The translations under genes were made by a program, and so were the position numbers. The notes beneath the pieces were generated by a model, which was not told the DNA's origin, did no database searches, and worked only from the letters and a program-made list of their open reading frames with translations. Source: JANRKB01 sp033763695 (GTDB taxonomy: Bacteria; Planctomycetota; Phycisphaerae; Phycisphaerales; UBA1924). Taken from it: 64,000 bases of DNA. Positions 53,334-61,927 of the stretch are shown piece by piece. The number at the start of each line of letters is the position of its first letter. Positions within the stretch are counted from its first letter, which is position 1. The DNA is taken from assembly GCA_033763695.1 (NCBI GenBank), contig JANRKB010000052.1, positions 1-64,000 on the forward strand, in the 5' to 3' direction.

Positions 53334-54914
53334 CTACACCTTGCGATCCAGCAGGCGATAGGAGACGGCCTCGGCGATGTGCTCCACGCGCACCGCGTCG
53401 CACTCATCAACATCGGCGATCGTGCGCGCGACGCGGCGGATCTTGTCATACGCACGCGCGCTCAGACCCATCTCCGTCAGCGCCTGACCGAGCAGGGCCT
53501 GCGACTCCTCAGAGAGAGGCGCGAACTGGTCAAGCAGCTTGCCGCTGAGGCGGCAGTTGGGCGTGCCGCCCTGGCGGGCGTGCTGGCGAGCGCGTGCCGC
53601 GTTCACGCGCTCGCGCATCATCGCGGTCGACGTGCCGGGCTTGGCTTTGGCGAGCTGCGTGAAGGGCACGGCGGGGGCTTCGACATGAATGTCGATGCGA
53701 TCCAGCAGCGGCCCGCTGATCTTGGCGAGGTAGCGCTCCATCTCGCGGCGTCCGACCTCGCCGGGCGTGAGGTCGCCCTTGGGTGTCGGGTTCATCGCGG
53801 CGACGAGTTGGAAACTCGCGGGGAACTTGAGTGCGGCGTGGGCCCGCGCGATCGTGACGACGTGATCCTCCATTGGCTGGCGCAGCGTCTCAAGCACCAT
53901 GCGCGGGAACTCAGCGAGTTCGTCGAGAAAGAGCACGCCGTGGTGTGCGAGAGAGATCTCGCCGGGGCGGGGCACCATGCCGCCGCCGACCACGGCGGGC
54001 GCGCTGGCGGTGTGGTGCGGCGTGCGGACCGGGCGCGTGGAGATCAATCCCTGACCGGGCGGGAGCATGCCCGCGGCGGAGTAGATGCGGGTGATCTCGA
54101 TCGCTTCCTCGGCGCTCAGCGGCGGCAGGATGCCCGGCAGAGCCTTGGCCATCATGGTCTTGCCTGTGCCCGCGGGGCCGAGCATGAGTATGTTGTGGCC
54201 GCCCGCCGCAGCGATGGTGAGGGCTCTCTTGACGGATTCCTGGCCGCGGACTTCGACAAAGTCGATGGGTGCGGGCGCACTGCGGAGCATGGCGGCGATA
54301 TCGAGGGGCGGATGAACGGCGGGCTCGAGCCGGCCACAGAGCATCGCGACCGCTTCGCTGAGCGTGCGCACGCCGATGACGTCGATATCGGGAACGACGG
54401 AGGCCTCGGGCGCATTGTCGGCGGGGACAAAGACGCCGCGGAAGCCGCGCGACTTGGCGAGTGCGGCGAGGGCGATCGCGCCCTTGATGGGCCGCAGGCG
54501 GCCGTCGAGCGCGAGTTCTCCGGCGAAGAGATAGTGGCGCGGGTCAAGCGGCTCGCTCTGCTGCGGCGCGGGGCGCTCGGCGACGCCGGATGGCTTGTGC
54601 GGCCGCAGCGGGCTCGCGCCGGTCGGAACGCTGCCGAGCACCATCAGTTGGCCGATCGCGATCGGCAGGTCATAGACGTTGCCTTCCTTGCGGACATCGG
54701 CGGGCGCGAGATTGATAAGCAGGTTGCCCCACGGCAGCGAGAAGCCGCTGTTGGTGAGCGCGGCCTTCACGCGCTCGATCGATTCCTTCACGGACGCGTC
54801 GGGCAGACCGACGATCATCTCGCGGCGAATGTCGGACTCGTTGAGATCAACCTCAACCTCGCACGGCAGCGCGTCGATGCCTTCGAGGAGATAGGACTGC
54901 ACGCGGGCAAGCAT
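53334..54914 (-). CDS. YifB/ComM family Mg chelatase-like ATPase
   Basis: A 526-aa protein. The N-terminal Lon-protease-like domain (residues 1-200, VGLPDASVKESIERV) is followed by the AAA+ domain with Walker A GPAGTGKT and Walker B FLDELAEF, then the C-terminal Mg-chelatase-like helical part (LDRIDIHVEAPAVPF). ComM is a branch-migration helicase used in natural transformation. It is present together with a ComF-like gene (1914-2801), but no other competence genes are visible. ATG 54914. Isolated on the minus strand. Confidence 0.94.
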   Translation of the reverse strand: MLARVQSYLLEGIDALPCEVEVDLNESDIRREMIVGLPDASVKESIERVKAALTNSGFSLPWGNLLINLAPADVRKEGNVYDLPIAIGQLMVLGSVPTGASPLRPHKPSGVAERPAPQQSEPLDPRHYLFAGELALDGRLRPIKGAIALAALAKSRGFRGVFVPADNAPEASVVPDIDVIGVRTLSEAVAMLCGRLEPAVHPPLDIAAMLRSAPAPIDFVEVRGQESVKRALTIAAAGGHNILMLGPAGTGKTMMAKALPGILPPLSAEEAIEITRIYSAAGMLPPGQGLISTRPVRTPHHTASAPAVVGGGMVPRPGEISLAHHGVLFLDELAEFPRMVLETLRQPMEDHVVTIARAHAALKFPASFQLVAAMNPTPKGDLTPGEVGRREMERYLAKISGPLLDRIDIHVEAPAVPFTQLAKAKPGTSTAMMRERVNAARARQHARQGGTPNCRLSGKLLDQFAPLSEESQALLGQALTEMGLSARAYDKIRRVARTIADVDECDAVRVEHIAEAVSYRLLDRKV

Positions 54915-55097
54915 GCGAGCAGCATAGCGAACGGACGCCGATCAGGTGAGGATGACAGATGGGGGCGAACGAGACGAGTGATCGGCACCGATCGTGACTC
55001 CGCGCGATGCATCATGTGCCGCGGTACACGTGGACGTGGCATTATCGCGGCGGACCAAAACTCAATACGAACTCTCACTCGTGTCGATTCAGAACAG

Positions 55098-56321
55098 ATG
55101 CCAACCTTCGCTCGATGCTTCTCAGCGGTTCTTTGCGTCGGTGCCACGATCACTGCTGCTCGCGGGCACGAGATCATTCCGCTGCGGGGAATCACGGGCG
55201 GATATGGCTTGGTCTGTCAGGCCTCAAAGGACGGAACGCGGCTGATCGGAACGAGCCGAACGGCGATGCCGTGGACTTCGCGTGCGGTGATGTGGTCGGC
55301 CCCAGACTGGCAGCCGCGCGAGGTGCCGACGCCGGAATCGTTTGATGGGTTCTGGATCCAAAGCGCCTCGGCAGATGGTCGCGTCTTCGGCAGTTGTACA
55401 CCGATGGCGGATGTGTACATCTGGTGGGATGGCCCGGATGCGCTGCCGACGGTCTACGCCGAGGATGGTCAGTACTATTGGTTCACGCGTTTGAGCGCTG
55501 ACGGCAAGTCCGCGATCGGCATGGCGAACGACGAGTTTGGCTTCTTCCGCGCGATCGTCTTCACGCGCGACGGGATCACCTTCCTTCCACTTCCGAAGGA
55601 GCGAGGCGAGTCCGGCGTGGCGTGCATTTCATCAGACGGATCAGCGATCGCGGGGGAATACACCTATACGACCACTGCCGATGATGGAACCACGACTTGG
55701 CATTCTGAGCCGCTTGTGTGGATCGACCGGCACCCCGAAGTTCTGCCGCGACCCGAAGGCTATTCGACCATTGAAACGCGCAGAATCGAAAATGGGGGAA
55801 CGCGTGTGTCAGGTCTCGCGATGAACACCAAGCCCAACGGCGAGCGACTTCCGGCGGTATCTGTCGAATGGAAACGGCTTGCCCCCGGCGTGTGGGATGT
55901 CGCAGTCCTGCCCGATCAACTCGACGAAGCATGGGGCGTAATGCGGGCGGACGGGCGTCGCAAGTTTGGCATGCTGCCCACGATGGATGTCCCCGTCTTT
56001 CGTGATGTGTTCCACGGCGATCGCGCATTTCGCAGCGTGGTCGAGGGTCTGTTCCCCGAACTCCCAAAGGACTCGGTGTTCCCGGTGTCCGCCGCACTTG
56101 GCGATGGAAGGATCGTTGTGAGCGGCGATGTGTCGTGGATCATCACGCTGCCGGCGCTCGCCGATGTCAATGAAGACGGACTGCTTGACGCGGCCGACAT
56201 GATGCTGTTCGTCGATGCGCTCGTCGACGGCTCGCCGCGTGCGGATTGGAACCTCGACGGTCAACTCACGTTCGAGGATTTCGATGCGTTCGTCGCGGAC
56301 TTTGAGAGCGGCACGCGCTGA
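55098..56321 (+). CDS. exported dockerin-like protein
   Basis: A 407-aa protein with a signal peptide (residues 1-22, cleavage near ARG-H). A propeller-like body of repeated strands with D..G..IGMA/VFGS motifs (SADGRVFGSC, SADGKSAIGMA, SSDGSAIAGE), typical of HAF-repeat extracellular proteins. The C-terminal dockerin-like module has two EF-hand-type calcium loops, DVNEDGLLDAADMM and DWNLDGQLTFEDFD. Dockerins bind cohesins; no cohesin gene is in the window. ATG 55098 gives the signal peptide. It is divergent from comM. Confidence 0.82.
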   Translation: MPTFARCFSAVLCVGATITAARGHEIIPLRGITGGYGLVCQASKDGTRLIGTSRTAMPWTSRAVMWSAPDWQPREVPTPESFDGFWIQSASADGRVFGSCTPMADVYIWWDGPDALPTVYAEDGQYYWFTRLSADGKSAIGMANDEFGFFRAIVFTRDGITFLPLPKERGESGVACISSDGSAIAGEYTYTTTADDGTTTWHSEPLVWIDRHPEVLPRPEGYSTIETRRIENGGTRVSGLAMNTKPNGERLPAVSVEWKRLAPGVWDVAVLPDQLDEAWGVMRADGRRKFGMLPTMDVPVFRDVFHGDRAFRSVVEGLFPELPKDSVFPVSAALGDGRIVVSGDVSWIITLPALADVNEDGLLDAADMMLFVDALVDGSPRADWNLDGQLTFEDFDAFVADFESGTR

Positions 56322-56361
56322 GGTGACGCGATCCGGATGATGGCCTGACGCGTCCGTCAGT

Positions 56362-56404
56362 CCAGCTTCGATGTCCTCGAAGACGAGGACATCGATGGCA
56401 CGGG
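56362..56404. repeat. dispersed palindrome, copy of the 25.4-kb family
   Basis: CAGCTTCGATGTCCTCG, AAGA, CGAGGACATCGATGGCACGGGG. The 12-bp perfect stem (56368-56379 with 56384-56395) shares its core and right flank with the copies at 25397 and 25525. It lies between the dockerin stop and the TlpA-like stop, so it could end either transcript. Confidence 0.75.
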
Positions 56405-56447
56405 GACGCCAGACGACAGCCCCGTCATCCACGACTGCGCCGGACAT

Positions 56448-56469
56448 TCTCCCCGCGGGTGGGGAGAAG
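56448..56469. terminator. hairpin near the end of the TlpA-like gene
   Basis: TTCTCCCC, loop GCGGGT, GGGGAGAA: eight perfect pairs. It lies 53 bp past the minus-strand stop of the TlpA-like gene. No U-tract, so terminator function is only suggested by location. Confidence 0.4.
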
Positions 56470-56521
56470 GTGCTGAGATTCGCGCGTTCGATGGCGAGAC
56501 GTGTGCGGACCGCACCGGCGA

Positions 56522-58024
56522 TTACTTGGCCTGAAGCGCCTTCTCGATGGCTTCTTCGACCTTCTTGAAGGTGTCGTCCTTGGTGAAGCCGGTGAACGTG
56601 CCGACGAGGTGGCCCGCGCCGTCGATGACGACGGTGGTCGGGAAGGTCGAGACCTTGTACGCCTTGGTGATCTTGTCGCCGTCCTGCAGCACGCGGAACG
56701 TGTAGTTGTGCGATGTCATGTGTTGCGTGATCGCGTCCTTGCCCTTCTCGCGCACGGCAGCAGCGAGCACGGTCACGTTCTTGTCCTTGTACTTCTCGCT
56801 CAGCGTCTGCAGCTCGGCGTGGGAGGCCTTGCCCTTGGGCGACCATGTGCCCCAGAAGTTCAGCACGACCACGCGACCCTTGAGCGACTCGAGCGAGACA
56901 GACTTGCCCTCCATGTCGGGCAGGTCGAAGGCGGGCGCGAGTTCGGCGACGGGGCCACCGGGGGCCGGCGCAGCCGCGTTCCCCGACTGGGCGGCGTTGG
57001 TGGCGTCGACGTTGCTCGCCTCGCCGTGTTCCTCGGCGCTGGCAGCGCCGTTGGGCTTGGCGGGCTTGAGGGCGACGACCTTGGGTTCGTCACCAGCGGC
57101 AGCTCTCTTCTCAGCCTTGGTCGCGGGCGCGGTGTTCTCGTCGGCGCTGTAGCCCTCGGGCGTCACCATCTGCAACGCCGCGGCGGGAACGTCTTTATCG
57201 ATCTGCAGATCGCCGAACTCGACGTAGGACGAGCCGCTACCCATCGGCGATTCGATCACCTTCTCAACCTTGCGCGGCAGGTGGTCACTCTTGGCGATGT
57301 ACCAGCGGGTGCGATCGCGCTTGCCATCGACCGAGACGAGCACGACGTCGCACGGCGTGCCGCCGGCGTCGGCGGCTTTCTCCATCTTGATCTCTTTGGA
57401 GGCGAGCTGGGCAGAGAGCGGCTCGGCGGCGAAGAGGCCCGCGGGGCGGATCTGCATGGGGAGCTGATACGCGACGCCGCGTGCGCCGCCAACGGTGCGC
57501 TTCATCACCTTCTTGTCTTTGTGGTCGACCCACTGGGCCTCGCCGCCGATCCAGATGCAATCAAACTCGAGGGAGGCTTCGTTGGCGCGGGGTGTGCCGG
57601 AGCCGGTGGCGCGGACCACCCAGTCGCTGGGGTTGGAGGGTGAGCGGGCGGCGATGACCTTGCCCTCGATCTTCTGGGCCATGCGCTCGAACATGCCGCC
57701 GCCGGTGCTGCCGGTGTTGGCTTTCATCGTGAGGCTCTTGAGCGCCTTGACGGCTTCGGCGCACTTGGTGAGCACATCGACCGCTTCCTGTTCGACGATC
57801 AGTTCGGCGGGCTTGGCCGCGACCGGGCTCTTGATGCGCGGCTCGGCGACGGGAGCCGCGGGCTGCTCGCTCGGCGTTGGCTCGCTCAGCGGCTTGTCGG
57901 TGGGCTCGGGCGCGGCCTGGGCGAACGCGGAGCACGCGACGCCGGCCCACGCGACGAGCGCCACGAGCAGCGCAGCGCGGGAGGAACGAGCGCGGAGCGA
58001 GGAACGATTGCATGTGTTGGGCAT
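56522..58024 (-). CDS. exported protein fused to a cysteine-less TlpA/thioredoxin-like domain
   Basis: A 500-aa protein. Signal peptide or anchor (residues about 15-36), Pro-rich linker, then a domain of about 220 residues resembling outer-membrane lipoprotein-sorting-type (LolA-like) exported proteins. A second linker follows, and a C-terminal thioredoxin fold (about 360-500). In that fold the position of the CxxC motif reads NFWGTWSPKGK, so both redox Cys are replaced. The cis-Pro region FPTTVVIDGAG is kept. It cannot act as a dithiol reductase in the normal way. It is upstream-adjacent to ccsA in a cytochrome c context. ATG 58024. Confidence 0.82.
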   Translation of the reverse strand: MPNTCNRSSLRARSSRAALLVALVAWAGVACSAFAQAAPEPTDKPLSEPTPSEQPAAPVAEPRIKSPVAAKPAELIVEQEAVDVLTKCAEAVKALKSLTMKANTGSTGGGMFERMAQKIEGKVIAARSPSNPSDWVVRATGSGTPRANEASLEFDCIWIGGEAQWVDHKDKKVMKRTVGGARGVAYQLPMQIRPAGLFAAEPLSAQLASKEIKMEKAADAGGTPCDVVLVSVDGKRDRTRWYIAKSDHLPRKVEKVIESPMGSGSSYVEFGDLQIDKDVPAAALQMVTPEGYSADENTAPATKAEKRAAAGDEPKVVALKPAKPNGAASAEEHGEASNVDATNAAQSGNAAAPAPGGPVAELAPAFDLPDMEGKSVSLESLKGRVVVLNFWGTWSPKGKASHAELQTLSEKYKDKNVTVLAAAVREKGKDAITQHMTSHNYTFRVLQDGDKITKAYKVSTFPTTVVIDGAGHLVGTFTGFTKDDTFKKVEEAIEKALQAK

Positions 58025-58205
58025 GACGGGATCTCGCGAGAGAATCAGAATGCGGCGCGACAACAAGCCAAGCAGCACAACGCCGCGGCGGCCTGCGCGG
58101 TTCGCGCCTGCGTCATTCTTCGGCGGGTCGGGACGCTTCGCTTCATCGGGGCGGCGGGGGCAGCACCAAATCACGACCGAACGAGCCGCACAATCGGTGC
58201 TCGCG

Positions 58206-60098
58206 TCATGCGTACGCGTGCAGGCCGGGAAGGAGCAGGTTCACGCCGAAGTAGGTGAAGAGCATGACCACGAAGCCCAGCAGGCTGAGCCACGCGGTTG
58301 TGAGGCCGCGATCGCGCAGGTTGGCGAAGCGCAGATGGATGACGATCAGATAGACGATCCACGTGAGCAGAGCCCACGTCTCCTTGGGGTCAAAGGCCCA
58401 CCAGCGGCCCCACGAGTGATCGGCCCACCACGCGCCTAGCAGGATGCCCACGCCCAGCGTCCAGAACGCCAACTGCAGCACGACCATCTGAGCCTTGTCG
58501 AGATCAGCGAGCAACTTGGCGCGGCTGGCACTGGACACGACACCAGATGCGGCGGGCGCGCCAGCTTCGATGGTGGCGCCAACTTCACCGCCACCCGCGA
58601 CGGACATGCGCACGAAGGTACCGGCACTCGCGCGGCGTGCGAAGTAGTGCGCGCCAAGGTAGAAGAGGCTGATGATGAAACCGAGCGCGATGAGGCCGTA
58701 GGAGACGAGCACGGTCGTCACGTGATACTTGAGCAGCACGCTGGTGTTGAGGATGGCGGCCTCGCGCTCGATGTTCTGTCCCGGGATCGCGGTCTGCGTC
58801 GCGGTGATCAACACGAGGAAGCCGACGCCCGCGCTGGCGGCTCCGAAAAGCCACTGACGCCGCGCGAGCATGATGACGAGTCCGACGAGCGCGGCGAAGA
58901 GGCTGAGGCCGGTCATCGACTCAAACTGATTCTGAATCGCGAAGCGTTCGGCGATGAGGCAGCGCGAGACGAAGCCGAAGCCGTGCAGGCCCACGGCGAG
59001 CACGAGGAAGATCGAGCCAAGCCAGGCGAGCGTCACGCGTCCTGTGCCGAAGGCGAGGATGAGCGTGACGAGAGCGAGCGCGTACGCCCAGAAACCCCAC
59101 TCGAATGCGTTGGCCTTGTTGTAGAGCAGTTCGAGATTGCGATGCCCGCCCGCGGCGGCGGCGCCGTTGGCCGTCGCGCTTGTCGCGTCGTTGATCGGGG
59201 CGAGTTCACGCGCGAGGGTCGCGATGGCGGCATTGGTGCGTGCCGCGTCCATCGACCGCCACGCCGTGCCGAGTTCGAGCATCGCCGTGCGGACCGGGCT
59301 GTCGGCGGCGAGCGTTGAAACATGCTTCCACGGCAGGCTCGGGTCGCCGGGCGCGACGAGCATGAGATTGGCCTTGCCCTCACGCCACACTTCGATCGCA
59401 CGATCCAGTTCGCCCAGCGCCTTGCGATACGGCTCTTCGCTCATGTGCTCGCTGGCGATCTTGGCCGCGTAGCGGTCGACCATCAGCGGCGTGATGCGGG
59501 TGAGTTTGAGCCAGCGTTCCTGCTGCTCCTTGTTCTGGGCCCCAGCGAAGGCCGCCTCGACGAACGCCGTGCGCAGCGGCAGATAGCCGATGCCCAGGAG
59601 CGGCTTGTCGAGGTAGTAGCCCGGATCGATCACCAGATCGAAGAACGTGAAGAGCGGGTCGTGGGCGAAGGAAGTGATGCCCGCGGCGGAGTAGGAATCC
59701 GCCGCCCCGCCACTCGCGTGCAGGAAGTCGACGTAGGTGCGACGGCCGGTGATCGTGCGGACCGATTCGCGCGCGAGGGTGTCGAGGATCTTCACGCGGC
59801 CATTGTGAAACACGCCAATCGCGCGCAGCGGTTCAAGATTGACGGCACGGGCGAACGCGACTTTCTGATCGCGCAGCGCGAAGCCGTCGCCGCTGGGCAT
59901 GGTGATCTTGGCGTCGCCGAAGGGGTTGGGCAGTTCCTCGGCTTCGCTGGCGACCATCTTGCTCTGCGGATGCGCGTTGCCCTCGGGGGCGGATTGGGCC
60001 CGCGCGGGTGCGGCGAAACCCGCAACGCACAACACAAAGCACAGCACGCCACGCAGGACGACGCTGGAGAGGAAAGGCGGGCGATTGAGCATGAACAT
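58206..60098 (-). CDS. ccsA: cytochrome c biogenesis protein CcsA
   Basis: A 630-aa membrane protein. The C-terminal 300 residues are the CcsA core with about eight helices and the WWD-type heme-handling motif WGRWWAFDPKETWALL, plus conserved His in the flanking helices. CcsA with its partner exports and attaches heme to apocytochrome c (System II). The N-terminal 320 residues are exported and unrelated to the core in my reading, with a signal peptide (ARA-Q) and helices; in some groups ResB is fused here, but no ResB signature is seen. ATG 60098 has AAGGGA upstream. Confidence 0.9.
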   Translation of the reverse strand: MFMLNRPPFLSSVVLRGVLCFVLCVAGFAAPARAQSAPEGNAHPQSKMVASEAEELPNPFGDAKITMPSGDGFALRDQKVAFARAVNLEPLRAIGVFHNGRVKILDTLARESVRTITGRRTYVDFLHASGGAADSYSAAGITSFAHDPLFTFFDLVIDPGYYLDKPLLGIGYLPLRTAFVEAAFAGAQNKEQQERWLKLTRITPLMVDRYAAKIASEHMSEEPYRKALGELDRAIEVWREGKANLMLVAPGDPSLPWKHVSTLAADSPVRTAMLELGTAWRSMDAARTNAAIATLARELAPINDATSATANGAAAAGGHRNLELLYNKANAFEWGFWAYALALVTLILAFGTGRVTLAWLGSIFLVLAVGLHGFGFVSRCLIAERFAIQNQFESMTGLSLFAALVGLVIMLARRQWLFGAASAGVGFLVLITATQTAIPGQNIEREAAILNTSVLLKYHVTTVLVSYGLIALGFIISLFYLGAHYFARRASAGTFVRMSVAGGGEVGATIEAGAPAASGVVSSASRAKLLADLDKAQMVVLQLAFWTLGVGILLGAWWADHSWGRWWAFDPKETWALLTWIVYLIVIHLRFANLRDRGLTTAWLSLLGFVVMLFTYFGVNLLLPGLHAYA

Positions 60099-60307
60099 GT
60101 CCCTTGTGCCGCGGCACGATGGACGTGCGGCGCAGCGCAGAACGATAGCCGCGAGGGAAGATTTCGCGAGGTCGCTCCGCTGACGACGCGAAGCGACCGG
60201 CGGACCGTCGCCGCGTTCGCGGGGAGAGGGTGCAAGTAGACGCGGAAGAAGGATGACCTGCCGCGAGCCTCGGGATGCAGGCTCGCCGTCAACGCATACG
60301 ATTGGAA

Positions 60308-61507
60308 ATGCCGACCTTGAACTACCAAACTGCGGGCGAATCGCACGGCCCGGCGCTGGTCATCACCATCACCGGTCTGCCCGCGGGGCTCACGCTCGAT
60401 ACCGACTTCATCAACGCGGAGCTGCGTCGGCGACAGGGCGGGTATGGGCGCGGCGGGCGGCAGCGGATCGAGACCGACACGGTCGAGTACCTCACTGGCG
60501 TGCGTCGCGGCAAGGCGACGGGCGCGCCGCTGGTGATGAAGATCGCGAACAAGGACTCGCGGCTGGACGACCTGGAGAATACGCCGCCGGTGTATCGCCC
60601 GCGGCCCGGGCACGCGGACCTGGCGGGCAGCGTGAAATGGCTGACGACGGACTGCCGCGAGACGCTTGAGCGGGCAAGCGCACGCGAGACAGCGAGCCGC
60701 GTGGCGGCGGGCGCGGTGGCGCGATGCCTGCTGCGCGAGTTCGGCATCGAGGCGTTCGGTTTTGTGCGTTCGATTCTCGACGCGGTGACGGATGTGCACC
60801 CGCGCGCGGACAACTGGCGCGAACTGCGTGAGCGGCGCGACGCGAGCGACACATATTGCCCGGACGACGCGATGACCGCCCGCCAATGCGAGATCATCCG
60901 CCAGGCGAAAATCGACAAGGACACCGTGGGCGGCTTGGTGGAGTGTCACATCTTCAACTGCCCGATGGGGGTCGGCTCGTCGATGGACTGGACGACGAAG
61001 TTGGATGCGCGGATCGCATACGCGGTGATGGGCATTCAGGCGTTCAAGGCGGTGGAGATCGGACTTGGCAAAGATTGTGCCTTCCGCGTGGGCAGCCAGG
61101 TGCATGATCCGATCCGGTATGACGAGAGCCAACGCAGCGGGTCACACCTGGGCTTTGTGCGCGACAGCAACAACGCCGGCGGCACCGAGGGCGGCATGAC
61201 CAACGGAATGCCGATCGTTGTGCGCGGCACGATGAAGCCGATTGCTACGCTGCTGCGCGGCATGCCGAGCGTCGATCTGAACACCAAGGAGAGCCAGCAG
61301 TCGGCGTATGAGCGCAGCGATGTCTGTGCCGTGTCGGCGGCGAGCGTGGTGATGGAGAACGTGGTGTCCTTCGAGGTGGCCCGCTGCTTCATGGATAAGT
61401 TCGGCGGCGACTCGATGATGGAACTCAAGAGCAACGTGACGCGGTATCTGGAACTGGCACGGCTTCTGCCGCTGGATCCGCCGGTGGCGACGCTGGCGGG
61501 AGAGTGA
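60308..61507 (+). CDS. aroC: chorismate synthase
   Basis: A 399-aa enzyme that makes chorismate from EPSP using reduced FMN, the last common step of aromatic amino acid synthesis. Signatures: GESHGPALV near the N-terminus, GRGGRQRIETD, RASARETASRVAAGAVA, and the C-terminal SNNAGGTEGGMTNG and KPIATL. ATG 60308 directly precedes the conserved PTLNYQTAGESHG; an upstream in-frame start at 60275 adds only Arg-rich residues. Divergent from ccsA; downstream comes the IS200-like repeat region. Confidence 0.97.
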   Translation: MPTLNYQTAGESHGPALVITITGLPAGLTLDTDFINAELRRRQGGYGRGGRQRIETDTVEYLTGVRRGKATGAPLVMKIANKDSRLDDLENTPPVYRPRPGHADLAGSVKWLTTDCRETLERASARETASRVAAGAVARCLLREFGIEAFGFVRSILDAVTDVHPRADNWRELRERRDASDTYCPDDAMTARQCEIIRQAKIDKDTVGGLVECHIFNCPMGVGSSMDWTTKLDARIAYAVMGIQAFKAVEIGLGKDCAFRVGSQVHDPIRYDESQRSGSHLGFVRDSNNAGGTEGGMTNGMPIVVRGTMKPIATLLRGMPSVDLNTKESQQSAYERSDVCAVSAASVVMENVVSFEVARCFMDKFGGDSMMELKSNVTRYLELARLLPLDPPVATLAGE

Positions 61508-61570
61508 GTCCGACGGTTGTAACAGATTTCACATGCCCGTCGCTCGTGTGGGTTGTCCGATCGGATTTCT

Positions 61571-61839
61571 TTTCGCCCCGAAGGGGCGACGGGATGTAGC
61601 CACGGGTGGAGCGCAGCTCGCGTCTTCGCGAGCGGAGCGGAACCCGTGGAAAGTGAAGTAGTTACTCCCGTCTGCCCCAAAGGGGCAGAGGAATCTCGGC
61701 CGTCCGAGCCTTGCCAACGACTCTCGAAGACTCCTCCGCCCCTGCTGGGGCGGGTACGTGACACACAAACACTCCACGGGTTGCGCCCGCGAAGCGCGGG
61801 CTTTACCCGTGGCTACAACCCCACGCCCCGTTGGGGCGT
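61571..61839. repeat. empty copy of the TnpA repeat unit (putative non-autonomous element)
   Basis: Left block 61571-61697 and right block 61729-61839, separated by only 31 bp. The left block has TTTCGCCCCGAAGGGGCGA, then a long stem from CCACGGGTG to ACCCGTGG, then CTGCCCCAAAGGGGCAGAGGAATCTC. The right block has GACTCCTCCGCCCC, then CCACGGGTTGCGCCCGCG...ACCCGTGGCTACA and CGCCCCGTTGGGGCGT. Both blocks match the unit at 61928-62639, which holds the transposase gene in place of the 31-bp spacer. Confidence 0.8.
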
Positions 61840-61927
61840 TCAGTCCGGATCACGCGGCCGAGCACAACGCGATTCCTCGCCTTGAAGGGGCGTCCGGAGC
61901 GGATCACGCCGTCAAACGCGACCCGCT

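Noticed and set aside
53268..55097. Long plus-strand reading frame joined to the dockerin gene
   Set aside because: It is antisense to comM and only stays open because of high GC; the signal peptide of the real protein starts at 55098.
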